Source of the DNA: JACKHO01 sp041398745
Lineage (GTDB): Bacteria; Planctomycetota; Planctomycetia; Planctomycetales; Planctomycetaceae
Direction of reading: 5' to 3'
DNA length: 64,000 nucleotides
Assembly (NCBI GenBank): GCA_041398745.1
Contig: JAWKUB010000002.1
Location: forward strand, 806,001-870,000
Below are positions 1-8,819 of this stretch, in pieces (position 1 is the stretch's first letter; each line of letters opens with the position of its first letter). The position numbers and the translations under genes were made by a program. The notes under the pieces were generated by a model. It worked only from the letters and a program-made list of their open reading frames with translations. It was not told the DNA's origin and searched no databases.

Positions 1-699
1 AACAAAAGTCTCTTCATCCCGGATGCTGGTCACGCTGAGCCAGAACAACTTCGCTGGCGATTCACACAACGCCATCCGCAGCGTTTGAAACGGAAGCATG
101 TTCCCCAGTGAACAGGCCCTCCAGCCGTTGTCTCGCAGCACGAGTTCGACCATAGCCGTGGCGAGAGTGTACGGGTCACCATCCAATGTACCGCCAATGG
201 CAAAAGGTGCTTCAACTTTCGGCTCTGGTAAGGCTCGTCGTAATTCATGCAGAAGACGCTGACAGATTTCACAGGCTCGGCGTTCCTGATAAACGGCGAC
301 GTCTCCGCATCCCCACCGTTCGCCGATTTCCGTGAATACGGGAGCCAGCAGGTCATCACAAATCGTACTCAGTGGGTATTTCGCCAGATACAAATTGAGG
401 ACGGTCTGGCTCGCAACCGTTTCATCGCCTGCGATGAGTGCTTCGATCAATCGTTCCCGTTTGACCTCGAGCGTTCGCGTTTCTCCGGTCGTCGCCTTGG
501 AGAGTCCAAGGAGTTCTGGTTCGGCAAGCGTTTGGCCCGTCTCCCTGATGTAAGCCAGAACCGCAGTGACCGGAATTCGACGGTGTCCGCCAGCCGTCTT
601 AATCGACGGCAGGATTCCTCGATCGCACCAGCGTTTCAGTGATGATTCACTGACGCCAATAGCTTGAGCGACCTGTTTGGGTGAAATGAGTTCCTGCAC
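1..699 (-). CDS. MerR-family regulator with degenerate B12-binding-like domain (partial, 3' end off window)
   Basis: The visible 233 residues begin at a GTG (699) and run off the left edge without a stop. Residues 1-55 form a MerR/excisionase-type winged helix (SPKQVAQAIGVSESSLKRW, then GGHRRIP). Residues 75-160 resemble the four-helix subdomain and 165-233 the start of the Rossmann domain found in CarH/LitR-like photoreceptor regulators. The hallmark B12 residues look lost. The helical-domain W-x9-E-H motif reads W129-x9-E139-R140, and the ExHxxG cobalt-ligand motif reads D175-P-Y177-T-L-A180. I infer a DNA-binding regulator that no longer binds cobalamin in the canonical way. The GTG start has no strong ribosome site, so the exact start is uncertain. 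Confidence 0.75.
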   Translation of the reverse strand, partial: MQELISPKQVAQAIGVSESSLKRWCDRGILPSIKTAGGHRRIPVTAVLAYIRETGQTLAEPELLGLSKATTGETRTLEVKRERLIEALIAGDETVASQTVLNLYLAKYPLSTICDDLLAPVFTEIGERWGCGDVAVYQERRACEICQRLLHELRRALPEPKVEAPFAIGGTLDGDPYTLATAMVELVLRDNGWRACSLGNMLPFQTLRMALCESPAKLFWLSVTSIRDEETFV

Positions 700-800
700 G
701 GGATTACTGAATTGGCAAGGCAAAGAAGCGAGAATTCTTATTTGATTGTAGCCTGTTTCACGGCGTGTCCAGTCGTCGGGTGAAAATTCAGGAGTGGCGG

Positions 801-1187
801 TCAGTTTCGGAAGAACAGCACCACGCTGTAGAACAGCACAAATGTCACAATCAGTGTACTAATCCGTAGTAACCAACGGGCCGTTTCGAGTCGTCGCATC
901 GCCACGATTTGTGCTATGACGCAAACCAGAATGACAATTCCAAGCTTGAACATCAGCATACCCTTCACTGGCCCCCAATGGTCCAGGAAGTACTTCGCCA
1001 CAGGGTTCGATTCCACGACCCGATGCCCACTCGCCGATCCGTACGCCATGAGACGGTAGGTCATGAGAAAGTCGAGCACGTTCACGACGAGAAACATGAC
1101 GGTTTCGTGTTCGAGCGGTAGTCGTCCGAACATCAATTGCTGCAAGTTCTTTGCCGGTTTCTCTTTCGCATTCTTTGGCCTGGACAT
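801..1187 (-). CDS. small inner-membrane protein, DUF5658-like
   Basis: This 128-residue protein has a basic, lysine-rich N-terminus (about 1-25) followed by three hydrophobic segments near residues 29-48, 73-95 and 103-126. The first carries an N-x-x-D-F-x-x-T pattern (VVNVLDFLMTYRLM), and the loop before the second holds E-x-N-P (VVESNPVAKYF). This arrangement resembles DUF5658 membrane proteins, whose function is unknown. The ATG at 1187 is preceded by AGGAG nine bases upstream. It lies divergently from the oxidoreductase gene that starts at 1284 and about 100 bases upstream of the MerR-like gene on the same strand. Confidence 0.65.
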   Translation of the reverse strand: MSRPKNAKEKPAKNLQQLMFGRLPLEHETVMFLVVNVLDFLMTYRLMAYGSASGHRVVESNPVAKYFLDHWGPVKGMLMFKLGIVILVCVIAQIVAMRRLETARWLLRISTLIVTFVLFYSVVLFFRN

Positions 1188-1283
1188 GAAACGCGGCTCC
1201 TAGAGTTTTCTGTCGTCTCATCATAAGTGTAGACTTACGCGTGCGTTCAAACCAATTACGTTCTCCAGCCGGATTAACGAGCA

Positions 1284-2585
1284 ATGAATCGACGAAGTTT
1301 TCTTTCTCAAGTAGCCGTGGGGGTGGGTGCTGCAACCTGCCTCAGCCAGACGAGCTTCGCTGCCAACTCGGAAGTTCGTATTGGCTGCGTGGGTGTGGGA
1401 GGCAAGGGCTGGTCTGATATGCATGAGACCTCGGTTGGCCACAAAATTGTCGCCATTTGTGATATCGACGAAGAACGTCTGGCAAAAGCTCACGAAAAGT
1501 TCCCAGATGCTCAAAAGTTTACCGACTGGCGAAAGCTGCTCGAACATCCCGGAATTGACGCAGTCACCGTTTCCACGCCCGACCACATGCATGCGGCGGT
1601 CACGATTTCGGCCATGGAACTCGGTAAGCACGCCTACACGCAAAAGCCGCTGGCCCACTCGGTATTCGAAGCACGCCGAATTGCCGAAGTGGCTGAGAAG
1701 CAAGGCGTCATTACTCAAATGGGAATTCAGCACCATGCCACGGCCCGGCTGAAGCTGGCAGTTCACGCCATACAGGACGGCGTGATTGGCAAAGTTTCGG
1801 ACGTGCATGTCTGGACCGACCGGCCTGGTACCTTCTGGAAGCAAGGGCTGCAGCGCCCTGACGGCGGCGGTGAAGCACCGAAGTCTGTTCATTGGGATAA
1901 CTGGATTGGCGTCGCGCCATTTCGACCATATGTTGCAGGTGTTTACCATCCCTTCCACTGGCGAGGATGGTGGGACTTCGGCACCGGTGCACTCGGTGAT
2001 ATGGGCTGCCACTTGCTCGACCCAGTTGTCAACGCGCTCCAGCTTTCCGCCCCGAAATCCGTTTCCGCCGAAGGACCGGAGCCGGATGCCGAGAGCGGTC
2101 CACTGTGGTGCATTGTGACCTACAAGTTTCCCGGCAATCAGTACACCAGCGACGAAGTGCAAGTAACCTGGTACGAAGCCAGCAAAATGCCCGATAAAAG
2201 CCTGTTCCTGGCGCCCGACGATTGGAAGGGTTCAAAGAACGGAGTGCTGTTCCGTGGCGAGAAAGGGAACCTGTTCGTCGGCTTTCCGGAAATGCCTGAG
2301 TTGTTCCCGAAAGCTGATTTCGCGAACTACAAGTGGCCGGAGCTTTCCGACCATAACCACTACACGCAGTGGACCTCCGCAATTGCCAACGGCACCAAGA
2401 CCAACTGCCCGTTCAGCTACTCCGGTCCGTTGACCGAAACGGTTTTGCTGGGCAACGTGGCCTATCGCACAGGGCAACCCATCGAATGGGATTCCAAGAA
2501 CCTCGTGGCGACAAACTGCGAAGCGGCGAATCAGTTCATTCGACGTGAGTACCGGGAAGGCTGGTCAATTCCTGGGCTTGGATAG
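1284..2585 (+). CDS. Gfo/Idh/MocA-family oxidoreductase, Tat-exported
   Basis: This 433-residue protein is an NAD(P)-dependent oxidoreductase of the Gfo/Idh/MocA family, whose members commonly act on sugars and inositols. The N-terminus has a twin-arginine export signal (MNRRSFLSQVAVGVGAA, cleavage near SFAANS). It is followed by the Rossmann nucleotide-binding strand (RIGCVGVGGKG) at about residue 31. The EKP-type loop reads as 'YTQKPLAHS' near residue 120, retaining the K-P pair. The C-terminal half is the usual alpha/beta substrate domain. Planctomycetes carry many Tat-exported members of this family, and the substrate cannot be told from sequence. It converges on lpxB with a 13-base gap. 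Confidence 0.88.
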   Translation: MNRRSFLSQVAVGVGAATCLSQTSFAANSEVRIGCVGVGGKGWSDMHETSVGHKIVAICDIDEERLAKAHEKFPDAQKFTDWRKLLEHPGIDAVTVSTPDHMHAAVTISAMELGKHAYTQKPLAHSVFEARRIAEVAEKQGVITQMGIQHHATARLKLAVHAIQDGVIGKVSDVHVWTDRPGTFWKQGLQRPDGGGEAPKSVHWDNWIGVAPFRPYVAGVYHPFHWRGWWDFGTGALGDMGCHLLDPVVNALQLSAPKSVSAEGPEPDAESGPLWCIVTYKFPGNQYTSDEVQVTWYEASKMPDKSLFLAPDDWKGSKNGVLFRGEKGNLFVGFPEMPELFPKADFANYKWPELSDHNHYTQWTSAIANGTKTNCPFSYSGPLTETVLLGNVAYRTGQPIEWDSKNLVATNCEAANQFIRREYREGWSIPGLG

Positions 2586-2598
2586 TCGTCTTCAACTA

Positions 2599-3765
2599 TT
2601 ACGCAGCGCGGCGCATTGGTTCTGTGGCATTCAGGTATGTCAGAATCGATGTCGCCGCCTGTTGAACCCCGCCAGCCTGGACGATTTCATCGGCCAGGGC
2701 TGAGAGTTCGTCTCGCTTTTGCTTAAGAGCATCGGGGTTGGACAGCCATTCGTCGAGTCGCTGTGAAATGCGCTGCTGCTCCCCCTTAATGTTGAACGCA
2801 AAAGGGAACTCGGGCATGAGTTCCTGATTTGCAATCAAATTTGGGAGTGACATGTACTTTACCGTGAGCAGCAAGTTTGCAATCGCACACAGGAGCCAAG
2901 ACCCCTTGTACATGACAACGGCTGGCGTTTTGCGTGCCAGCAATTCGAGGCTCACTGAGCCCGACACCATAAGACAGCAATCGGCCCCTTCGATTACCTC
3001 GGACGTTTTGCCTTGGTACAGGTCGATGGGCAAATCCTCGTGTCCTCGTGAAATCAATTCGCGGCACCGATTCTCGTGCCATTCTTTGTAGCAGGCGACG
3101 GCGAAACGCACATCGGGATGTTTCGCCGACAATACGCGAATGACAGCCAGCATTGAGGGAAAGTTGTTTTCGACTTCCTGTTTCCGCGAACCAGGAAGAA
3201 TAGCCACGCAGCGACCATGATGCCCCTTGAGTTTCAACAGCGTGGCAGGATCAAGTGTTTGCTCGGCCACTTCATCGAAGAAAGGATGTCCGACATATTC
3301 AACACTCACTCCGCGTTCGCGATACCAATCTGCTTCGAATGGAAGCGTTGAGAGAATGTGGTCGATGTACTTCCTTACCTTGGAAATCCTCCACGAACCC
3401 CAAGCCCACAACTGCGGGGCACAGTAGTACAGCACCGGAATCCCCTCGCTCTTGGCCGCGCTGGCAATCCACCAGTTGAAGCCGGGGAAGTCGACCAGCA
3501 CCACAGCGTCGGGTCTTTGGACACGGAAGTATTCCTGTGCTTTCCGGTACAGACCGTAGAACTTCCCAATGAGCGGGATGACCTTGCCAATGCCCATGAC
3601 GGCCAAATCGGTGAGCGGGTAAAGGCAATCGAGCCCGGCCTGCTGCATTTCCGGTCCGCCGAATCCGCAGAATTCGATTTCCGGGCTCTTCGCCCGCAAT
3701 GCGTGCATCAAATGGGCGGCATGCTGATCGCCGCTTGGTTCACCGACAGAAAAGAAAATTCGCAT
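2599..3765 (-). CDS. lpxB: lipid-A-disaccharide synthase
   Basis: LpxB joins UDP-2,3-diacylglucosamine to 2,3-diacylglucosamine-1-phosphate to make the lipid A disaccharide at the cytoplasmic face of the inner membrane. The protein is 388 residues, the usual family length. It opens with the characteristic VGEPSGDQHAAHLM and continues with the G-G-P-E-M region (CGFGGPEMQQAGL) and the membrane-contact segment LAVMGIGKVIPLI. The donor-site pattern CLMVSGSVSLELLARKTPAVVMYK is present near residue 260. It supports a lipid A outer membrane in this organism. No other lpx gene lies in the window. Confidence 0.95.
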   Translation of the reverse strand: MRIFFSVGEPSGDQHAAHLMHALRAKSPEIEFCGFGGPEMQQAGLDCLYPLTDLAVMGIGKVIPLIGKFYGLYRKAQEYFRVQRPDAVVLVDFPGFNWWIASAAKSEGIPVLYYCAPQLWAWGSWRISKVRKYIDHILSTLPFEADWYRERGVSVEYVGHPFFDEVAEQTLDPATLLKLKGHHGRCVAILPGSRKQEVENNFPSMLAVIRVLSAKHPDVRFAVACYKEWHENRCRELISRGHEDLPIDLYQGKTSEVIEGADCCLMVSGSVSLELLARKTPAVVMYKGSWLLCAIANLLLTVKYMSLPNLIANQELMPEFPFAFNIKGEQQRISQRLDEWLSNPDALKQKRDELSALADEIVQAGGVQQAATSILTYLNATEPMRRAA

Positions 3766-3876
3766 CCTTGCGCCTTCGTCGCCGCATCAAAATTCGATGG
3801 GAAAGTCTCGGTCGGGACCGTACCAAATTGTCCCCCGCGCGTGAAGATGAGTCCGTTGACCGCAGGAAAAGTGCGG

Positions 3877-5973
3877 TTATTGCCGCTTGATTTGCAGGGT
3901 GAGGGGAACACGCGTTTCAAGTTGGGGTTTGCGTTCCGTTCCTCGTCCTTCGTACTCCAGTGACTTCCAGCTTCCAGTGAGGCGGTCCCAAACCAATGTG
4001 CCGGACATTTGGAGTGAGATTTCCGGTTCGCCATCAACCAGTTCGAGGGTTTGCGCAAGAACCGCTCGTCGATACTGTAGTTCGGTGTCTGACGAGTTCA
4101 GAAGCTCCCAGGAAACACTGTACTGTACGGCTTTCTCGAAGCTTTCCGGCTCTTCAAATGGGAGCGGATACGAACCCGGGGTTGAAGAGGGTTCAGTGAA
4201 CCGCTCCATTCGAGTTTCCTCGGATTTCCATGTTGTAAACGATTTCGGTGGCAGTCGTGGAAACAGCAGACTCGCGACGTTTCCAACCAGAAGTGGAAAC
4301 TCGTCTGTCTCGGTGGCACCAATATGCCGTCCCTGCCGGTCCATTCGTTCGGCATTTGCGTTTGGCACCAATCCAGGAATGTCGGGGACCTGACCTGGAA
4401 ACTGGTTCATGCGCTCACGTAAGCGCGACGGGAGATTTGGTGTCGGTGGGAACATCCGTCGCAGATGATCTTCACGAGGGATGAGGCCTATGCGTCCGTT
4501 CGGTCCGGGGACAGGGTGGGTGAACTTCGTCAACGCCAGGCGATCAATCGAGAAATTCATTTCGTGAACATCACCACCCGTTTCTGCCACATACACCGCC
4601 CCTGTCCAGGATGTTTCATTCTCCGGGTACTTCAGCTGCAAATTGAAGGAGTAGCCTTGGCGGTCGCCGCGCTCAACGCCGTATCGCAGTAACTCCCCAC
4701 CAGCCTTTGTGAGAACCTCCGCAGGAGCCTCTGGTTTTACAGGCGGGAGAGTGTTCTGGTTCGGCCCTTCATTTTCTGGGGCCTTCGCTGGTTCGACGCG
4801 TCCGGTGTCAACTGTTTCCACCGACTCCACAGGTTCTACCGTAACCGTAGTGGCTGCACTCGCTTCGACCGATCCTGGCAACGCCCCTCCTGGAATGACA
4901 AGAATTGCCAGGACCAGTACCGCGCCCCAGCCAACACCCGTCAGCATCGGCGGACCGCTCTTTCCACAGCGCATGATATGTCGCAATCGCTGCTCGGTTA
5001 CTTCTGCTGGTTTCAGGCCAGCGAGTTCTGGCATGGACCTGAGTTTCCGCTGCAGGTCCAGCACCTTCAACAGACAGCGGGCATAGTCGCCGGGAGGACA
5101 TTCCAACTGCGAGACCACTTCAGCGTCGCAGCAGTCTTCACGCACGCGACGAATTTCACGATTCAGCCACCACACGAAAGGATGAAACCAGAAGAGCGCC
5201 TGCACAACGAGTTGAAACGCTCCCCATAACACGTCCCCGCGTTTCAGGTGTGTCATTTCATGAGCGAGTATGAACCGGAGATCTTCAGCTTGTGTATTCA
5301 GCACAATGCCGTCGGGTAACACAATACGGGGAGAGAGAACTCCACTCACGAATGGGATGGTCGGATGCGCCGTCACCAACAAACGCGGGTTCTTCGCTAG
5401 TTCGAGTTGGGCACCGACATCTTCGGAGATTTGAAGTAAATCATCGGATGGGATGACCTCTGTGTCTTCATGAAAACGCAACAGCTGCAATCGCTTGCCA
5501 CCGAGGTATCCCAGAATTCCAACGACGCCAATTAGCCACGCAACAACGAGGTAGCCGTTGGGTGAAAAAGCCGCCTGAATTTCAGGTTGCTCGGCAGCCG
5601 GTGGTATTGTCGCTGTCGGTTCGGCAGCAGGAATTTCAGCCGGTATCGCGTCCGCATGCGTACTGGCCTCAATGTTTTTTCCGACTTCGACCGGCGTAAT
5701 CGGTTTGGATGCGATGGGGCCTGCGCCAGTCTCCGTAACCGACGCTTCTGCCGATTGAACGGTTGTGGAGCCGCGGCCAAACCAGCAGAAGACCCCAGCT
5801 CGCGAAGTGACAACGGGTGGGATGACGCATTTCAGAAGACAGACGAGCAACACAGCATACGCAAGGTGCGCACTGCGTTTTGCCAACCAGCGAGAAAGCA
5901 GGATGACCACCGGAATGAGCAGAGTGATCTGCCACAAATGACGCCCGGCAAGATCGAGTCCTACACCGGTCAT
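3877..5973 (-). CDS. BlaR1-type M56 family metallopeptidase sensor
   Basis: This 698-residue membrane metalloprotease belongs to the BlaR1/MecR1 family, which senses an external signal and triggers cleavage of a partner repressor. Hydrophobic segments lie near residues 14-31, 35-55, 140-158 and 345-365. The zinc site H238-E-M-T-H242 sits in a cytoplasmic-type segment, followed by an R-E-D-C-C-D-A pattern near 278-284 expected to supply the third ligand. The extracytoplasmic C-terminus (about 370-698) shows no penicillin-binding S-x-x-K domain, so the signal is probably not a beta-lactam. The start codon lies three bases after the stop of the BlaI-like gene, indicating co-transcription with its repressor. 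Confidence 0.9.
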   Translation of the reverse strand: MTGVGLDLAGRHLWQITLLIPVVILLSRWLAKRSAHLAYAVLLVCLLKCVIPPVVTSRAGVFCWFGRGSTTVQSAEASVTETGAGPIASKPITPVEVGKNIEASTHADAIPAEIPAAEPTATIPPAAEQPEIQAAFSPNGYLVVAWLIGVVGILGYLGGKRLQLLRFHEDTEVIPSDDLLQISEDVGAQLELAKNPRLLVTAHPTIPFVSGVLSPRIVLPDGIVLNTQAEDLRFILAHEMTHLKRGDVLWGAFQLVVQALFWFHPFVWWLNREIRRVREDCCDAEVVSQLECPPGDYARCLLKVLDLQRKLRSMPELAGLKPAEVTEQRLRHIMRCGKSGPPMLTGVGWGAVLVLAILVIPGGALPGSVEASAATTVTVEPVESVETVDTGRVEPAKAPENEGPNQNTLPPVKPEAPAEVLTKAGGELLRYGVERGDRQGYSFNLQLKYPENETSWTGAVYVAETGGDVHEMNFSIDRLALTKFTHPVPGPNGRIGLIPREDHLRRMFPPTPNLPSRLRERMNQFPGQVPDIPGLVPNANAERMDRQGRHIGATETDEFPLLVGNVASLLFPRLPPKSFTTWKSEETRMERFTEPSSTPGSYPLPFEEPESFEKAVQYSVSWELLNSSDTELQYRRAVLAQTLELVDGEPEISLQMSGTLVWDRLTGSWKSLEYEGRGTERKPQLETRVPLTLQIKRQ

Positions 5974-5976
5974 GTT

Positions 5977-6354
5977 CTATTCCTGCTCCAGTTCGTCAAG
6001 CAGCCCTCGCAGACGATCGATATCTTCATGGCCCATACCTTGTTCGCGAATCAAATGTTCCACCAGCGGGAGTGGCTCTCCGTCGAACAGACGACCGACA
6101 AAATCTTCGACAGTCTCTTTGATAACCTCCGTCGGCCGCACGCTTGCAGTATAAATGAGACTCCGACCGCTTCTGCGGGAGGTGAGGTATCCTTTCGCTT
6201 CAAGTCGACGCAAGAATGTCTGCACGGTTTTATAGTCAATTTGCCGCGACTCCGGCAGCGCTTCCAACACATCGCGCACGGTCGCCTGACGGCGGTCCCA
6301 CACAATGCGCGCCACTTCCATTTCGGATTTCGATAATGCTCTGCGATCTGACAT
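5977..6354 (-). CDS. BlaI/MecI/CopY-family transcriptional repressor
   Basis: This 125-residue winged-helix repressor belongs to the BlaI/MecI family. I chose the ATG at 6354 because GAAAGG lies just upstream. The helix-turn-helix covers about residues 5-70 (LSKSEMEVARIVWDRR, then TVQTFLRRLEAKGYL), and the C-terminal dimerisation helix covers 85-125. In the family, such repressors bind TACA/TGTA dyads and are inactivated by the cognate BlaR1-type protease, which is encoded immediately downstream here. A TACA-N2-TGTA dyad lies 15 bases upstream of the start, so autoregulation is likely. Confidence 0.92.
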   Translation of the reverse strand: MSDRRALSKSEMEVARIVWDRRQATVRDVLEALPESRQIDYKTVQTFLRRLEAKGYLTSRRSGRSLIYTASVRPTEVIKETVEDFVGRLFDGEPLPLVEHLIREQGMGHEDIDRLRGLLDELEQE

Positions 6355-6368
6355 TGTGACCTTTCTCG

Positions 6369-6378
6369 TACAACTGTA
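6369..6378. promoter_or_regulatory. candidate BlaI operator
   Basis: The sequence TACAACTGTA has the TACA-N2-TGTA dyad expected for BlaI/MecI repressors. It sits 15 bases upstream of the blaI-like start codon, so binding there would block its transcription or translation. Confidence 0.45.
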
Positions 6379-6456
6379 GGGATTCATTTTGCGCGGTAGG
6401 GGGAATGTCTGTCAACAACGAGTGACCGATTACTCAGGCAGGGAGCTACAGACTGT

Positions 6457-6473
6457 TTGTCCAGAATGGACAA
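6457..6473. promoter_or_regulatory. 17-bp palindrome upstream of the blaI-like gene
   Basis: TTGTCCAGAATGGACAA is a 7-bp perfect inverted repeat with a 3-base centre, about 100 bases upstream of the blaI-like start. It could be a second operator or a site for another regulator. No known consensus is recognised. Confidence 0.35.
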
Positions 6474-6517
6474 TGCTGTTTACGCAAAATGTCGTAAGGC
6501 GGGATCTGTCAAATTGA

Positions 6518-6546
6518 CCAGGGCCTGCAGCGAAGGCAGGCCCTGG
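6518..6546 (-). terminator. hairpin, likely terminator of the propeller-like gene
   Basis: A perfect 11-bp stem (CCAGGGCCTGC and its complement) closes a 7-base loop, 45 bases after the stop of the minus-strand gene ending at 6591. The downstream run on the minus strand is only weakly T-rich (TCAATTTGAC). The hairpin is flanked by direct copies of CAAATTGAC. Confidence 0.55.
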
Positions 6547-6590
6547 CAAATTGACGGACGACGAGGGGAATTCAGAACTTCAACTTCCGT

Positions 6591-7640
6591 TTACAACAGC
6601 TTCTTCGGGACGCGAACGATGTGGCCGGGCTTCATTTTTGAGCCTTCTTCGGCGGTACCAAATGCTGTGATGAGCGCATTGCCTTTGTCATCGAACACGA
6701 TGGCCGTAGGCTTGTCGAGTTCACAGACTTTGCGGGCTTCGCACTTGTCACCAGAAATTGTCAGTTCAAACAGTCCTCCGTTCTCGGTGGCGGCCCATGA
6801 GAAGTCCGTGGCGTACAATTTTCCGGTTGCTGGGCTGTAAGCCAGACCGGTAATGTCCGACAGTCCAGTTTCATAAGACTTCTTGAGCTTACCAGTCTTC
6901 GCATCGTAGATGAGGAGCAGGCTGTCACCAGCGACGTTGACTTCACCCATTTGGCCGACAACCAAATCGCCAGAACTGCTCACCGTGATGCCGCATGGTG
7001 CATCGGTCTGAACATCCTGCTTGGTTGCGATGAATCCTTCCAGTTCGCCGGGCTTGCCATCTTTCAATTGTGAACGCAACACCCAGCCTTTGGTGTCATC
7101 GCCGTTCGAAGTAATGTGAATGGCACTGTTTGTGATGGCAATTCCGTAGAAGTTGCCTTCCCCTTTTGCCGACGTGTCACCAGCGGTGATTGGTCCGAGG
7201 GTGTAGACGGCGGAATCTTCTTTGGCTGGCTTTTCAGCTGGCGTCGCACCGACCTTGTAGACGCGAACGAGTTCTTCGGCGTCTTTCCGACTACCGTCTG
7301 CGACGATGATGTGTTCACCATTGAGGAATGCCACACCGAGTGGACCGACATCGTACATGGGGCCTTTGCCATAAATGTCAGTTGGGTAGCGATTCACTTC
7401 GAATGCGCGGGCCAAGCCCTTCTTCCCTTCTTCGGTTTGCGGCGAGAGTCGCAGCACGCCGCGGTGTTCCGATACAAAGATGTGGCCGGTCTCCGGCTGA
7501 ATGGCAATTCCCGACGGGTTGTCCAGGTTGCGTGCGATGGTCCGGATTTGTGGACTTGGTTTCGCTTTGTCATCGGCTCGACCGATGGTAGCGACAGCGC
7601 CTACGGCGAGTGTCAATGCGAGGACTTGCAGTGCCTTCAT
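6591..7640 (-). CDS. secreted beta-propeller-like protein (unknown function)
   Basis: This 349-residue protein has an N-terminal signal peptide (MKALQVLALTLAVGAVATIGRA). It is followed by repeated propeller-type blades such as NPSGIAIQPETGHIFVSEHR, GITVSSSGDLVVGQMG, ITGLAYSPATGKLYATDFS and PTAIVFDDKGNALITAF. These resemble SMP-30/NHL-like or WD40-like periplasmic propellers. The ATG at 7640 is used because GGAG lies seven bases before it. No catalytic motif is recognised. It follows the cytochrome c peroxidase gene by 68 bases on the same strand, and the two may be co-transcribed. Confidence 0.75.
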   Translation of the reverse strand: MKALQVLALTLAVGAVATIGRADDKAKPSPQIRTIARNLDNPSGIAIQPETGHIFVSEHRGVLRLSPQTEEGKKGLARAFEVNRYPTDIYGKGPMYDVGPLGVAFLNGEHIIVADGSRKDAEELVRVYKVGATPAEKPAKEDSAVYTLGPITAGDTSAKGEGNFYGIAITNSAIHITSNGDDTKGWVLRSQLKDGKPGELEGFIATKQDVQTDAPCGITVSSSGDLVVGQMGEVNVAGDSLLLIYDAKTGKLKKSYETGLSDITGLAYSPATGKLYATDFSWAATENGGLFELTISGDKCEARKVCELDKPTAIVFDDKGNALITAFGTAEEGSKMKPGHIVRVPKKLL

Positions 7641-7708
7641 TTCATACTCCAATAGTGAATAGTGATTCAGTTGATGGTGGTTCAGAAAACTCCGACAGTC
7701 GCCTCAAA

Positions 7709-8722
7709 CTACTGAGGCAATTCGGGAGGTGTGTGATTTGGGTAGGTCGAACTGGAAAGTCCTTCTTCCAGAAATGTCACGAGGTCGGCCTGCTCCTGTT
7801 CGGAAAGCTTCATTTCGAACATTTCTTCATCGAGCCAGGGGTTGGCAATTCCACCGCGATTGTAGTGCGCCACTACTTCTGACAACGTCTTCAGACTGCC
7901 GTCGTGCATGTATGGACCTGAGCGGGCGATTTCCCGCAATGTCGGTGTCTTGAACGCGCCCGTGTCACCACCGAGTTTGCTGATGGCAACACGTCCCTGG
8001 TCAGGTTCTTTGGCATCCATTCCAATGCCAATGTTGTGGAAACCATTGTCAGTGAAATTCGGTCCCGCATGACACGCACTGCAATTTGCTCTTCCGAAGA
8101 AGAGTTTCATCCCGCGCTGTGCCGATTCCGACAAGGCCGATTTATCACCCGCCTGGAACTGGTCGTATGGCGCATTACCGGAAAGCACGGTTCGCTCGTA
8201 AGCGGCAATGGCTTTCGCAATGCCTTCGGAATTCACGTTGGTGCCGAACACGTCCTGAAACTGTTGGCGATATCCCGGAATAGCGTTGAGACGCTTGACC
8301 ACTTCTTCGAGGGTCATGTCCATTTCGATGGGATTCTGAATTGGCCCCAAAGCCTGCTCTTCGAGAGAGCCCGCACGTCCGTCCCAGAACTGAAACCGTT
8401 GAAACGCAGTATTGATGACCGTGGGAGAATTCCGTCCACCAACCTGATTGCGGACTCCCGTCGCGAACGTTTCACCGTTGCTGAATCCTTTTTGAGGATC
8501 GTGACAGCTTGCACAGGAAATCGTGCTGTCGCGGGAGAGACGGGGATCGAAGTAGAGCTGTTTTCCCAATGCGATTTGCTTTGCACTGGGCATCTCACCG
8601 TTGGGGTGTGCGACCTTTGTCAAACCGAGGGGCTCGTCACCCCAACTGAAACTCTGTCCCATGAAACAGAGGACAGAGAGAACGCCTCCAGCGAGTTGAA
8701 CTGCAAACCACGCGCGATACAT
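7709..8722 (-). CDS. di-haem cytochrome c peroxidase family protein
   Basis: This 337-residue secreted protein belongs to the bacterial cytochrome c peroxidase/MauG family. After a signal peptide (about 1-28) it carries two c-type haem sites, C70-A-S-C73-H74 and C214-S-A-C217-H218, in the family's two-domain arrangement. The region between them contains QNPIEMDMTLEEVV, and the second domain contains GAFKTPTLREIARSGPYMHDG, which is typical of this family. Known members reduce hydrogen peroxide with electrons from small cytochromes, or catalyse oxidations in the periplasm. It lies 97 bases downstream of the glycosyltransferase gene on the same strand. Confidence 0.92.
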   Translation of the reverse strand: MYRAWFAVQLAGGVLSVLCFMGQSFSWGDEPLGLTKVAHPNGEMPSAKQIALGKQLYFDPRLSRDSTISCASCHDPQKGFSNGETFATGVRNQVGGRNSPTVINTAFQRFQFWDGRAGSLEEQALGPIQNPIEMDMTLEEVVKRLNAIPGYRQQFQDVFGTNVNSEGIAKAIAAYERTVLSGNAPYDQFQAGDKSALSESAQRGMKLFFGRANCSACHAGPNFTDNGFHNIGIGMDAKEPDQGRVAISKLGGDTGAFKTPTLREIARSGPYMHDGSLKTLSEVVAHYNRGGIANPWLDEEMFEMKLSEQEQADLVTFLEEGLSSSTYPNHTPPELPQ

Positions 8723-8819
8723 ACGGAAACCTCAGATTCAAAGTCTGGGCTTGAGTTACCTGTTGTCCACAGGCATTCTCAACTTCCGCATTCAAAATCG
8801 CAAGGGTCAGCAGTTCCTG

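Noticed and set aside
1221..2162. Long antisense frame within the Gfo/Idh/MocA gene
   Set aside because: It lies entirely in the shadow of a confident gene and its composition looks like reversed coding sequence.
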